Source: an uncultured Paracoccaceae bacterium | Lineage (GTDB): Bacteria > Pseudomonadota > Alphaproteobacteria > Rhodobacterales > Rhodobacteraceae | Assembly: GCA_947500135.1 (NCBI GenBank) | Contig: CANMQX010000010.1 | Span: 62,001-126,000 of the forward strand | DNA: 64,000 bases | Direction of reading: 5' to 3' | Part shown: one piece after another, positions 28,156 through 35,948 of the stretch | How the letters are laid out: each line of letters begins with the position of its first letter | How positions within the stretch are numbered: the stretch's first letter is position 1 | The notes under the pieces: model-generated | What the model saw: only the letters and a program-made list of their open reading frames with translations | Database searches by the model: none | What the model was told of the DNA's origin: nothing | Translations under genes and position numbers: made by a program

Positions 28156-28548
28156 TTATGCTGCTTTGAACGGTGGCCGGGATTTGCGCAGGGCCTGTTT
28201 AACGATGATCATGCCGTCGCGCAGGGTGAATAGGTCAGCGCCTTGCGCCTCGACCCGCATGCCCTGGGCATCGGTGCCCGAAAACGTCCATTCCGATACG
28301 GCGCGGTCGCCCTGCACAAAGTGGCTGTGGTGGTCCCAATGGGCGTCTTTCATGCCGGCCCAGACAGCGGAAAACGCATTGGCGATCGCATCCGCGCCTT
28401 CAACCTTGGCGCCGTACGCGGCGTCGCCGCCGACCGTGTAGAACACACAATCATCGGCGAAATGGGTCATGACCCCATCCACATCATGGCGATTGAACGC
28501 GTCAAAGGTATCGCGCAGGTCCTGCGCGGTGAGTGTCTTATTCATCAT
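28156..28548 (-). CDS. SnoaL-like / NTF2-fold protein
   Basis: A 130-residue protein of the SnoaL-like nuclear-transport-factor-2 fold: 'DLRDTFDAFNRHDVDGVMTH' followed by 'FADDCVFYTVGGDAAYG' and a C-terminal 'LFTLRDGMIIVKQALRK'. Members act as small isomerases, hydratases or binding proteins and cannot be assigned a reaction from sequence. It lies between the uspA and FAD oxidoreductase genes with gaps of about 25 bases on both sides, so it belongs to the TRAP operon. Confidence 0.82.
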   Translation of the reverse strand: MMNKTLTAQDLRDTFDAFNRHDVDGVMTHFADDCVFYTVGGDAAYGAKVEGADAIANAFSAVWAGMKDAHWDHHSHFVQGDRAVSEWTFSGTDAQGMRVEAQGADLFTLRDGMIIVKQALRKSRPPFKAA

Positions 28549-28574
28549 TTTCTCCGTAGGTGACGGTTAGTCAG

Positions 28575-29075
28575 TTATCCCGGATCGGTTTCCCGATACG
28601 GCACCACAAGTGTGGGCATGGTTGCACGCCGCAAAACACGTTTTGCGACAGTGCCAAGGAAGGTTTGTGAAAACCCGTGCTCATGCGCCCCGATCACGAT
28701 CAGGTCGCATTTTAGTTCTGCGGCCCGGCGCAGGATGACCTCTGCCGGGTATCCATCCACAAGTTCAATCGTTTCAACCTGCTTGCGGATATTGTTGTCT
28801 TCTTCGCTGACAAGATCCCAAAACGCCTTTTGCCGTTCGGCCATGACAGCCTTGGCGTGATCGTGCCGCGCCTTGGCCGCCTTTTCGCTTGATCCGCTTG
28901 TCTGCATGAACATCTGCATCGTGATCTTTGCATCGTCGCTCATTGGTTCGACCGCATGCACCATATGCAGCTTGGCCCCGGTGGCCGATGCCAGACTGGC
29001 GGCGTGGCGCATGGTATAGGCCGAATGCTTCGACAGATCAGTCGCGCAGAGGATATGTGTTACTGTAGGTTTCAT
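28575..29075 (-). CDS. Universal stress protein (TeaD-like, TRAP-linked)
   Basis: A 166-residue UspA-fold protein with the N-terminal 'HILCATDLSKHSAYTMRHAA' and the ATP-binding pattern 'VIGAHEHGFSQTFLGTVAKR' (G-x2-G-like loop then GT) near residue 130. In Halomonas elongata, TeaD, a UspA protein encoded with the ectoine TRAP transporter TeaABC, binds ATP and restrains transport (established). Here the gene starts 24 bases after the DctM gene, so an analogous regulatory role on this transporter is inferred. Confidence 0.88.
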   Translation of the reverse strand: MKPTVTHILCATDLSKHSAYTMRHAASLASATGAKLHMVHAVEPMSDDAKITMQMFMQTSGSSEKAAKARHDHAKAVMAERQKAFWDLVSEEDNNIRKQVETIELVDGYPAEVILRRAAELKCDLIVIGAHEHGFSQTFLGTVAKRVLRRATMPTLVVPYRETDPG

Positions 29076-29099
29076 AAGAGCCTCTATTCCGGTTGCGGT

Positions 29100-30440
29100 T
29101 CAATAGCCAAAGAACCGGGGGAGCCACAGGGAGATTTCAGGCACAAAGGCGATTATAAATATCGCGACAGTGTTGATGAAAGCGAAAGGCAGTGCCGCGA
29201 CCGAAATCTTTTCAATCGAGATATTCGAGATACCCGATGCGATGAAAAGGTTTTCGCCCAGCGGTGGCGTTTGAAAGCCGATGCCAAGGCAGCACACCAT
29301 CACCACCCCAAAGTGGATCGGATCGATCCCCACGCTGTAGGCCACAGGCAGCATGACCGGCACCAGAATCAGAATGGTTGCTAGTGTTTCCATGAACATC
29401 CCCACAAAGAGCAGGAAGAAGATCACCAGCGTCCAGATGATATAGATGTTATCCGTCACCGACAGCATACCATCCGCAATGATCGCAGGGATCTGGTTTT
29501 CCACCAGAAGGCGTCCAAACACGGTAGCCGTAAACATGATCAACAGAACGCGTCCGGTCAGCCATGTTGTTGTTTCAAGCGCAGTGAACAGTTTTTGCCA
29601 GCTAAGTTCGCGGTAGATGAACGCCCCCACAACCAACGTATAGAAAATGGCCACAATCGCCGCTTCGGTTGGTGTGAAGAAGCCCGAATAGATACCGCCA
29701 AGGATCACAACCGGGGCCATCAGCGCCCAGAAACCGCGATACATTTCGCACCAGATTTCGCGTGCGGACCAGCCTTCGGCAGACCCTTTATAGCCATGCC
29801 TCTTCGCCAGAATGTAGTTCATGATCAACAGGCTGCCTGCGATCAGGAAGGCGGGCATGAAACCGGCAATGAACAGTTTCGGGATCGACACAGTCTGGAA
29901 CTGCCCGAACTCTTCCACCGCTGCGGGCGGGGCAGGCATGCCCAGCGCTGCAATCCCAAAGATGATCAGCGGGATTGATGGCGGGATCACGATCCCCAGA
30001 CCACCCGAGGATGCCGTGATCGCCGATGAATAGCTGCGTCCATAGCCGCGTTCGATCATGGCAGGGATCATCAGCATGCCAACCGCCGCTGTCGTTGCGG
30101 GGCCAGAGCCGGAAATCGCGCCAAAGAACAGGCAGGCAAAAACCGTTGCCGCCGACATACCGCCGGTAAAGGGACCTGCGAAACTTTCGGCTACATTGAT
30201 CAGTCGCCGCGATAGCCCCGAGGCTTCCATCAACGCCCCGGCCAAAATGAAGGCAGGGAGCGCCATTAGCGGGAAAGACCCCACAGATGTATAGGCGATC
30301 TGCACGAATTTGATTGGGTTTTCGCCCAGATAAAGGAACGAAATCAGTGTTGAAACGCCCAAGGCAACTGTGATGGGTGCGCCGATAAACAGCAGAAGAA
30401 GGAAGCCTCCGAAGAGGATCAGGATGATTTGGCTTTCCAT
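29100..30440 (-). CDS. TRAP transporter large permease (DctM)
   Basis: A 446-residue DctM-family membrane protein with about 12-13 hydrophobic segments, the large subunit that carries sodium-coupled substrate transport. Landmarks: 'FGGFLLLLFIGAPITVALGV' at the N-terminus, 'FFGAISGSGPATTAAVG', 'GGLGIVIPPSIPLIIFG' and 'LGIGFQTPPLGENLFIASGI' towards the end. It overlaps the small permease gene by one base. Together with DctQ and DctP it forms a complete TRAP system; the substrate is unknown. Confidence 0.95.
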   Translation of the reverse strand: MESQIILILFGGFLLLLFIGAPITVALGVSTLISFLYLGENPIKFVQIAYTSVGSFPLMALPAFILAGALMEASGLSRRLINVAESFAGPFTGGMSAATVFACLFFGAISGSGPATTAAVGMLMIPAMIERGYGRSYSSAITASSGGLGIVIPPSIPLIIFGIAALGMPAPPAAVEEFGQFQTVSIPKLFIAGFMPAFLIAGSLLIMNYILAKRHGYKGSAEGWSAREIWCEMYRGFWALMAPVVILGGIYSGFFTPTEAAIVAIFYTLVVGAFIYRELSWQKLFTALETTTWLTGRVLLIMFTATVFGRLLVENQIPAIIADGMLSVTDNIYIIWTLVIFFLLFVGMFMETLATILILVPVMLPVAYSVGIDPIHFGVVMVCCLGIGFQTPPLGENLFIASGISNISIEKISVAALPFAFINTVAIFIIAFVPEISLWLPRFFGY

Positions 30441-31006
30441 TACTTGGTTTCCTCTTCGCTGCCAGATGTTGCTGGCGCATCGCCAATTTCTGCCCTGACT
30501 TCTTCAAGGTCGATCGAGTCAGGGTCGCGCATGTCTTCGTCTAGGATGATCTTGCGATAGTTCACCTGAATGACCCTGATGGTCATCAGCGTGAATGCAA
30601 TCGGCAGCACGATATAGACCCAGCTAAGGTGGAACCCCATGGTTTGCGAGGACTGGAACCTGTTCATCTTGTTGAAGATGAAATCAATCGCCAGATAGAC
30701 GAAATAGACGTTGAAAAAGATCCAGAACAGGTCAGCAAAAGCTTCGATATATTTGATGGCCCTTGGTGGCAGGAACTTGAATTGAAAGGTAACGCGGTTA
30801 TGCGCCCCCATCTTGGCGGCATAGCTTGCACCGAAGAATACAAACCAGACGAACATGTAGATCGACAGTTCTTCGACCCATGAAAACGAAAAGTCGAACA
30901 GTGTTCTTACGACGACCTGCAAAAACAGCAAGCATACAAATATCGCAAGTAACGTGCGGCAGATGTAGCTTTCTATATTATCGACGACATACCAAAATTT
31001 TGTCAT
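30440..31006 (-). CDS. TRAP transporter small permease (DctQ)
   Basis: A 188-residue four-helix membrane protein of the DctQ family: 'SYICRTLLAIFVCLLFLQVV', 'FSWVEELSIYMFVWFVFFGA' with the conserved Trp-Glu-Glu, and two further helices, ending in an acidic tail. It joins DctM to the solute-binding protein. Translation couples to dctM by a one-base overlap. A 63-base gap with a stable hairpin separates it from the dctP-type gene upstream. Confidence 0.93.
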   Translation of the reverse strand: MTKFWYVVDNIESYICRTLLAIFVCLLFLQVVVRTLFDFSFSWVEELSIYMFVWFVFFGASYAAKMGAHNRVTFQFKFLPPRAIKYIEAFADLFWIFFNVYFVYLAIDFIFNKMNRFQSSQTMGFHLSWVYIVLPIAFTLMTIRVIQVNYRKIILDEDMRDPDSIDLEEVRAEIGDAPATSGSEEETK

Positions 31007-31029
31007 TTGCCCCTCCCACTTCGTTCAGA

Positions 31030-31049
31030 CAAGCGCCCGAAGGCGCTTG
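31030..31049 (-). promoter_or_regulatory. Intercistronic hairpin after the TRAP solute-binding gene
   Basis: A perfect 8-bp stem CAAGCGCC / GGCGCTTG; on the - strand the loop is TTCG, an extra-stable tetraloop. It lies 20 bases behind the dctP-type stop codon and before dctQ, with no T run. Likely role (inference): protects the 3' end of the solute-binding mRNA so that this protein outnumbers the permeases. Confidence 0.75.
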
Positions 31050-31069
31050 CCCATTTCTTGTATTGCGAA

Positions 31070-32086
31070 TTATTCGGAGACGGGATCGCGACCGATTTCA
31101 GCAAGTACAGCGTTCAACTTGTCGATGCCGCCGATGCTGTCATAGAACTTCGGCCATACGGCTTCGGTTGCCAGCGTGATGAACTCTTCTTCGTTGTTCT
31201 CCGGGTCCATGATCTCCATGCCTTCATCAAGCAGGATCTGCTTAATCTCGGCTTCTTTATCGCGGAGGAACTGGGCAGATGCAGCTGTTGCCGCCTTGCC
31301 TGCTTCCAGAACGATGTTCTGCTCTTCTTCGGACAGTTCCTGGAAGACCTGCTCGGAGATGATCAGAGGTTCGATAGAGAAGATGTAACGGATGTTCGTG
31401 ACGTATTTTTGTACTTCGTAGAACTTCATCGCGTTGATGGTGGTGTATGGATTGTCCTGACCGTCAACAACCTGGGTCTGCAAACCAGCAAATGTTTCGG
31501 ACCACGCCATTGGCGTTGGGCTGATGCCCCATGCCTTATATGTGTCGATCATGATCTCGTTCTTGGGAACGCGGATCACAAGCCCTTGCAGGTCAGCAAC
31601 AGATGTCACCGGCTTTTTAGAGTTGGTCAGACGGCGGAACCCTGTGTAGGTCCATGCGATGATACGCACGCCGGCGTCGTTGATTGTGTTTTCTGTCAGT
31701 TCCTGACCGATTGGCCCTTGGGTCAGCTTTTCAGCGTCTTCCAGGCTCAGGATCACATATGGCAGTGAGAACACGCCAACTGTTGGTGAAAACGGTGTCA
31801 CGTTGTTGATCGCCAGAAGCGACATATCCAGCGTGCCGATTGCGGCTTCGTTCACAGTGTCCTGCTCTGACCCCAGCTGACCGTTCAGGAACAGTGTTGC
31901 TGTGTGCTCGCCGCCCGAAAGCTCTTCCAACGCTTCGATAAAGGCCAGGCCGGTTGCTTCCTGGCTGCTGCCGCCGCTGTCGCCGACGGCGATTTTGAAG
32001 TTTTTCGCCTCGGCCGCGCCAAAGCTCAGCAGCGTTGCCGCTGCCGCAACGGCGACCGTAGACGTAATTTTCGTCATAAATGTCAT
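31070..32086 (-). CDS. TRAP transporter solute-binding protein (DctP family)
   Basis: A 338-residue periplasmic binding protein with signal peptide 'MTKITSTVAVAAAATLLSFG' (cleavage after AEA). Family marks: 'HTATLFLNGQLGSEQDTVNE' (residues about 65-85), 'MSLLAINNVTPFSPTVGVFS', 'WTYTGFRRLTNSKKPV' and 'GLVIRVPKNEIMIDTYKAWG', which contains the conserved Arg for the carboxylate of the ligand, so an organic acid, amino acid or ectoine-like ligand is likely. ATG 32086 is preceded by GAGGAGG; the reading from 32119 is unlikely. First gene of a seven-gene operon running to the cupin gene. Confidence 0.94.
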   Translation of the reverse strand: MTFMTKITSTVAVAAAATLLSFGAAEAKNFKIAVGDSGGSSQEATGLAFIEALEELSGGEHTATLFLNGQLGSEQDTVNEAAIGTLDMSLLAINNVTPFSPTVGVFSLPYVILSLEDAEKLTQGPIGQELTENTINDAGVRIIAWTYTGFRRLTNSKKPVTSVADLQGLVIRVPKNEIMIDTYKAWGISPTPMAWSETFAGLQTQVVDGQDNPYTTINAMKFYEVQKYVTNIRYIFSIEPLIISEQVFQELSEEEQNIVLEAGKAATAASAQFLRDKEAEIKQILLDEGMEIMDPENNEEEFITLATEAVWPKFYDSIGGIDKLNAVLAEIGRDPVSE

Positions 32087-32122
32087 GGAATCCTCCTCGT
32101 TGATACTTGCGAATTTCATCGC

Positions 32123-32164
32123 ATTACTTGAAGAGCACAGTCTTAGTCGCCCCCGTCAAGTAAT
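32123..32164 (-). promoter_or_regulatory. Inverted repeat bracketing the TRAP operon promoter
   Basis: ATTACTTGA (32123-32131) and TCAAGTAAT (32156-32164) are perfect 9-base inverted arms separated by 24 bases. Read on the - strand, a TTGACG box overlaps the upstream arm, and the other arm falls near the expected transcription start, so a regulator bound to both arms would cover the core promoter. No regulator gene is adjacent. The -10 box is poor. Confidence 0.55.
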
Positions 32165-32469
32165 TTAAGCTACAAGCGATGGCCCTCAGTTCATTAGGGC
32201 CAGTTTTGGATTTGATTTAGACCAGTTGCCTACACATTGCGCTTTTGGCGCGGTTTCAGGCGTCTTGCGAAAGGGTCATGTCCCGGTTTGGTTTGATGCA
32301 CAGGGCGCGCGATACACCCGGCCAAATGTCACAAGCGCGGGCCGGCTTATCTTGCATGGCGGTAAAAATCGGCGGGCCGTTTTGGACTTTTCTTATTTCA
32401 AAAATATCGTCTAGCGTGTTGATATACGTGATATTTCATGAACTTGGATTTGTTGTTCGGGTGTCCGCA
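32165..32469. other. Intergenic stretch with no recognisable gene
   Basis: About 305 bases between the TRAP operon promoter and the 3' end of the DUF5666 gene. I see no ORF with a ribosome site, no clear terminator and no RNA fold; only an octamer GCGGGCCG repeated at 32337 and 32372 and a 6-bp CCGGCC/GGCCGG pairing. Confidence 0.5.
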
Positions 32470-33354
32470 TTAGTCCAGTGGGGCCACCGTCCCATCAACG
32501 CACTCTACTGGGATTTCCACAACATCCCCGGGGTCCAAGGCCGTGAGATCAACCGTAACCATCATCCCTGCCCTGCTACAGATCAGTTGTTTGGCCAAAG
32601 GATCGATCATTTCCGGGCTGTCGGTATATGACACGATATTTGACCCCAGCACGGTATAAAGCCCAGATGGCTGCGGCGCTGAGAAGTATCCTTCGATAAG
32701 CACCACGCCCGGCGCGCTGGCAAAGACACCTGTTTCCAGCTGGCTAACCTGCAAACTGTCCCCTGTTGGCGTGCCTGTTGCCCGAATGACATCCCCGTCC
32801 TGAAGGTGCTGTGGCCGCAAGCCGGTGATTTCCGTGCCGCCCAGCCTGAGCGGTTGATCCGACTGAGTGTCAAAGACTGTCCCTTCAATACGGGCGTTGA
32901 CGGGATCACTGACCGGGTCCACCCGCGTTGCGATCACATACCCTGCTTGCCACACCCCACTGACAGCGACCCAATCACCGGCAGCGATATCCGAAGCCAC
33001 GCCATCAGGTGTCAAAACGCGCGTGCCCATTATGGTCAGTTGACCATCCGGCGATACCTGTGCAGGCCCGACAAGCGGTAGGATTTGCCGGATATCCGTT
33101 GCCCGCCATCGCGTCCCTTCCGGATGCGCCAGAACGGCCACCGTATGGCCGGGCAACAGGTTTTCGACCGCCATGCCATCATCAAACAGAATATGCTGAC
33201 CGTTGACATAGATACTGCCCAAGGCTGTGATGGTTCCGACAATGCCGGTGCCCAGGATGCCGCCTTCGCGTTCGGTATCCTCTGATTCCGCCCACGCCGC
33301 AGATGCCAGGCAGAAGCCAAGTATGGCTGCCACCAGAATGCCCAGTCGCCTCAT
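32470..33354 (-). CDS. Secreted DUF5666 repeat protein
   Basis: A 294-residue exported protein, signal peptide 'MRRLGILVAAILGFCLASAA'. The mature part holds several DUF5666 beta-barrel repeats: 'GIVGTITALGSIYVNGQHIL', 'TIMGTRVLTPDGVASDIA', 'ARIEGTVFDTQSDQPLRLGG', each followed by a 'PGHTVAVLAHPEG' or 'AGDWVAVSGVW' strand. Function unknown; an envelope location is likely. Its ATG overlaps the DUF6502 stop codon (ATGA), so both are made together; this DUF6502-DUF5666 pairing is one I recall in other proteobacteria. Confidence 0.85.
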   Translation of the reverse strand: MRRLGILVAAILGFCLASAAWAESEDTEREGGILGTGIVGTITALGSIYVNGQHILFDDGMAVENLLPGHTVAVLAHPEGTRWRATDIRQILPLVGPAQVSPDGQLTIMGTRVLTPDGVASDIAAGDWVAVSGVWQAGYVIATRVDPVSDPVNARIEGTVFDTQSDQPLRLGGTEITGLRPQHLQDGDVIRATGTPTGDSLQVSQLETGVFASAPGVVLIEGYFSAPQPSGLYTVLGSNIVSYTDSPEMIDPLAKQLICSRAGMMVTVDLTALDPGDVVEIPVECVDGTVAPLD

Positions 33355-34169
33355 TCTGCGTCCCCTTCATCTGCGGCAGGGGTCGGCAGGATATAGGCCC
33401 CTACTGCAAACGTTCCTTTGGCCTTATGATCCGCATCGCGTTCCTGCAATGCGCGCGCGCGGGTGTTCAAAGTCTCTAGCATTTTCTGGGCTTCAGTCTT
33501 GGCCAATGCCTCGAGTTCCGCAATCGCAACATCGCTTAGATGTGAATACCGCAGGATGCGATCAAAATGCCGCGCCTCGTCCGCCCCCGCCAAAAGGTTA
33601 TGTGTGGCGGCCTTCAGGTGGGCTGACAGCGTGGCGTGGTAGGCGGCGACCAACTCCTCGGAGCCAGCCGCCGGGAGCAAGGCGTTGGCTACCAATGCAA
33701 ATCTGTCATCTGGGGTTTGCTGCACCGCACCCTGATCAATAAGTGTTTGTAGGATCGTGCCAGGTGCCGCATCCAGCCGCACGCGGCGCACCAGTTCATT
33801 GAAACCCGGACCGTCTTTGTCATTGTCCCGGCTGAGCGCGCGCGGCGTGCCATTCTGATCTTGGAAACCAGGTGCCCCGGTCCAGTGGCCGATCAGCAAA
33901 GCCATGCGATTTGCCGATTTCCGACCGGAGGATACGTCTGTATCGGCGCGCAACCTGCGCACATCCTTGCGGTGCAACCCGGTGATCACACTGATCCTGC
34001 TGTCGGATACGTCTGCGCCTTCGGTCTCGATCGCAGCATTCAGCAAGGCCTGTTTCATTGATTCCGTCAGCGACCCAAGTGTCAAACCCTGCGCGACGAT
34101 GGCCCGGGCGAGCGGGGCAAGCAAATCTCCCAGCGCAGTGGAAAACGGATCGGGCGGCTTATCGCTCAT
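33351..34169 (-). CDS. DUF6502 family protein
   Basis: A 272-residue cytoplasmic protein recognised as DUF6502 from 'LLAPLARAIVAQGLTLGSLT', 'SDSRISVITGLHRKDVRRLR' and 'GFNELVRRV'. The second segment (residues about 57-77) reads like a helix-turn-helix, so DNA binding is plausible, but no function is established to my knowledge. ATG 34169 is preferred to the TTG three bases upstream. It is divergent to the adenylation-enzyme gene, sharing a 153-base control region that holds a 23-bp palindrome, so it is a candidate regulator of that cassette as well as of its partner gene. Confidence 0.78.
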   Translation of the reverse strand: MSDKPPDPFSTALGDLLAPLARAIVAQGLTLGSLTESMKQALLNAAIETEGADVSDSRISVITGLHRKDVRRLRADTDVSSGRKSANRMALLIGHWTGAPGFQDQNGTPRALSRDNDKDGPGFNELVRRVRLDAAPGTILQTLIDQGAVQQTPDDRFALVANALLPAAGSEELVAAYHATLSAHLKAATHNLLAGADEARHFDRILRYSHLSDVAIAELEALAKTEAQKMLETLNTRARALQERDADHKAKGTFAVGAYILPTPAADEGDAE

Positions 34170-34266
34170 CAATAATATCCATATTTTTAAATGTATTATG
34201 TAGTGCGTTTGCCAATTTCTGTCACATATACACGTTGTCGTGACGCTACGTTAAATCTTGTGATGT

Positions 34267-34290
34267 TATAATGGGATTTTTTCCCATTAT
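34267..34290 (+). promoter_or_regulatory. Promoter -10 box within a 23-bp palindrome
   Basis: A perfect TATAAT (34267-34272) lies 50 bases before the adenylation-enzyme start. It overlaps a perfect palindrome, arms ATAATGGGA / TCCCATTAT with a five-T centre (34268-34290), which would cover the -10 box and start site. The -35 region is weak. A repressor operator is the simplest reading (inference). Confidence 0.65.
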
Positions 34291-34322
34291 GGCTAGGGCA
34301 TATTTCCATCAGGAGAAAATAC

Positions 34323-35948
34323 ATGCCCCACTCACTTCGAAACACGCTGTCCCAGCAGGTATTTCCCGTCCAGACCTATCTCGCGTCGCCGTTGGAAAAG
34401 GCGTTGCAAGGCCTGACCCCGCAGGATCGCCAACGTTTTGTGTCCTTTGGCTTTGGCCCAGAGGTCGCCCCCCGCTTTGATACGATACTGAAGGGGTTTG
34501 CGCATTTCGCGCATAGACAGCCCAACGCGATTGCTGCTGAATGTGGTGATGACAGGATTTCCTATTCTGATCTGAACACGTCCGCAAATCGCCTTGCCGG
34601 GCAATTGGCCGCCGAAGGCGTCAAACGGGGCGACGTTGTCTGCCTATATCTGCATCGTTCTATCGAGATGTTGGTGGGCCTGCTGGCCGCCATGAAGGTT
34701 GGTGCCGCCTATGCGCCGCAGCATGTCGGTGTCGCCCCGACCGAAGCGCTGCGCCATATCGCGAGGGCCACGGATGCGCGGGTGATCCTGACGCTCAGCC
34801 GTCTTGTCGACCAGGTTCCTGTTGCTGCGGATCAGACCGTGATTGCGATTGATACGGCCATGCAGGGCGACGGCCTACCTGACACCGCCCCGAACGGGCC
34901 GCAACACCGTCTGCGCCCGGATGACCGCGCCATGGTTTTGTTTACCTCTGGCACCACGGGCGTGCCGAACGGGGTGCAGGTGACCCACCGCAACCTGTGC
35001 AACATCCTGCAAACGTCCCCCGGCGATCTGGGTATGCGCCCAGGTTTACGGGTCGGGCAGATACTGTCCATCGCATTTGATATGGCCGCGTGGGAAACGC
35101 TGGGCGCATTATCAAACGGGGCCACATTGGTCATTCGCGGCAAGTCCATCGCCGAGACGGCAGAGAAGGTGGATATCCTGATTGCGACCCCTTCGATCCT
35201 GAACGCATTGGATGCGGACCGCTGTCACCACGTCAAGGTGGCCGCCGTGGCGGGCGAACCTTGCCCCCGACCCTTGGCGGATACGTGGTCCGGGTTCTGC
35301 ACATTCTACAATTCCTGCGGTCCGACCGAGACGACGATCATCAACACCGCCGAACCACATTTCCCCAACAAACCGATCCTGTCCATCGGACGACCCACCC
35401 CCAACAACAACGTCTATGTTTTGGATGACGATCTGAACCCGCTGCCCATCGGTCAAAAGGGTGAGATGTGGGCAGGTGGTGATTGCGTGACCATGGGCTA
35501 TCTGGCCAACCCCGAGCTAACGGCTGACCGATACCGCGATGATCCGTTCCGTCCGGGTCACAAGATGTTCCGCACCCGTGATCTGGGTGCCTGGACCGAG
35601 GATGGCTCGCTGGAACATTTCGGCAGGGTCGATGATCTGGTCAAAATATGTGGGTTTCGGGTGGAACTGGACGGAGTTTCTGCCGCGCTTGAAGCCGCTG
35701 AGGGCTGTGAGCAGGCGGTAACGCTGAAATATGACAACCGCAATCTGGTCGCCTTCATCTCGCCTGCGACCGCTGACCCCGTGACGGCGACGCAATCTGT
35801 GACGAACCGCCTGCCCTATTACAACAAACCGACCCTTGTCCTGGCCTTGGATGAGCTGCCCCGCACCGCGCGCGGCAAGATCGACAAACGGTTGCTGTTG
35901 CAAATGGCCGCCGACGCAATTGCCACCAGCAAAGTGGAGTTGAACTGA
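34323..35948 (+). CDS. Stand-alone NRPS-type adenylation enzyme
   Basis: A 541-residue AMP-forming ligase. Core motifs of non-ribosomal-peptide adenylation domains are all present: A3 'LFTSGTTGVPNGVQVTH' (residues about 205-221), A5 'YNSCGPTETT', A7 'TRDLGAWTEDG', A8 'FGRVDDLVKICGFRVEL' and A10 'PRTARGKIDKRLL' with the catalytic Lys. There is no carrier or condensation domain, so it either makes a CoA thioester or a free acyl/aminoacyl adenylate for another protein. An 60-residue N-terminal extension precedes the fold. AGGAG lies just before ATG 34323. Its stop shares a base with the next start; first gene of a three-gene cassette. Substrate code not interpreted. Confidence 0.85.
   Translation: MPHSLRNTLSQQVFPVQTYLASPLEKALQGLTPQDRQRFVSFGFGPEVAPRFDTILKGFAHFAHRQPNAIAAECGDDRISYSDLNTSANRLAGQLAAEGVKRGDVVCLYLHRSIEMLVGLLAAMKVGAAYAPQHVGVAPTEALRHIARATDARVILTLSRLVDQVPVAADQTVIAIDTAMQGDGLPDTAPNGPQHRLRPDDRAMVLFTSGTTGVPNGVQVTHRNLCNILQTSPGDLGMRPGLRVGQILSIAFDMAAWETLGALSNGATLVIRGKSIAETAEKVDILIATPSILNALDADRCHHVKVAAVAGEPCPRPLADTWSGFCTFYNSCGPTETTIINTAEPHFPNKPILSIGRPTPNNNVYVLDDDLNPLPIGQKGEMWAGGDCVTMGYLANPELTADRYRDDPFRPGHKMFRTRDLGAWTEDGSLEHFGRVDDLVKICGFRVELDGVSAALEAAEGCEQAVTLKYDNRNLVAFISPATADPVTATQSVTNRLPYYNKPTLVLALDELPRTARGKIDKRLLLQMAADAIATSKVELN

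Noticed and set aside
34323..35948. Complete NRPS module
   Set aside because: Only adenylation motifs are present; there is no condensation domain and no carrier-protein serine motif.
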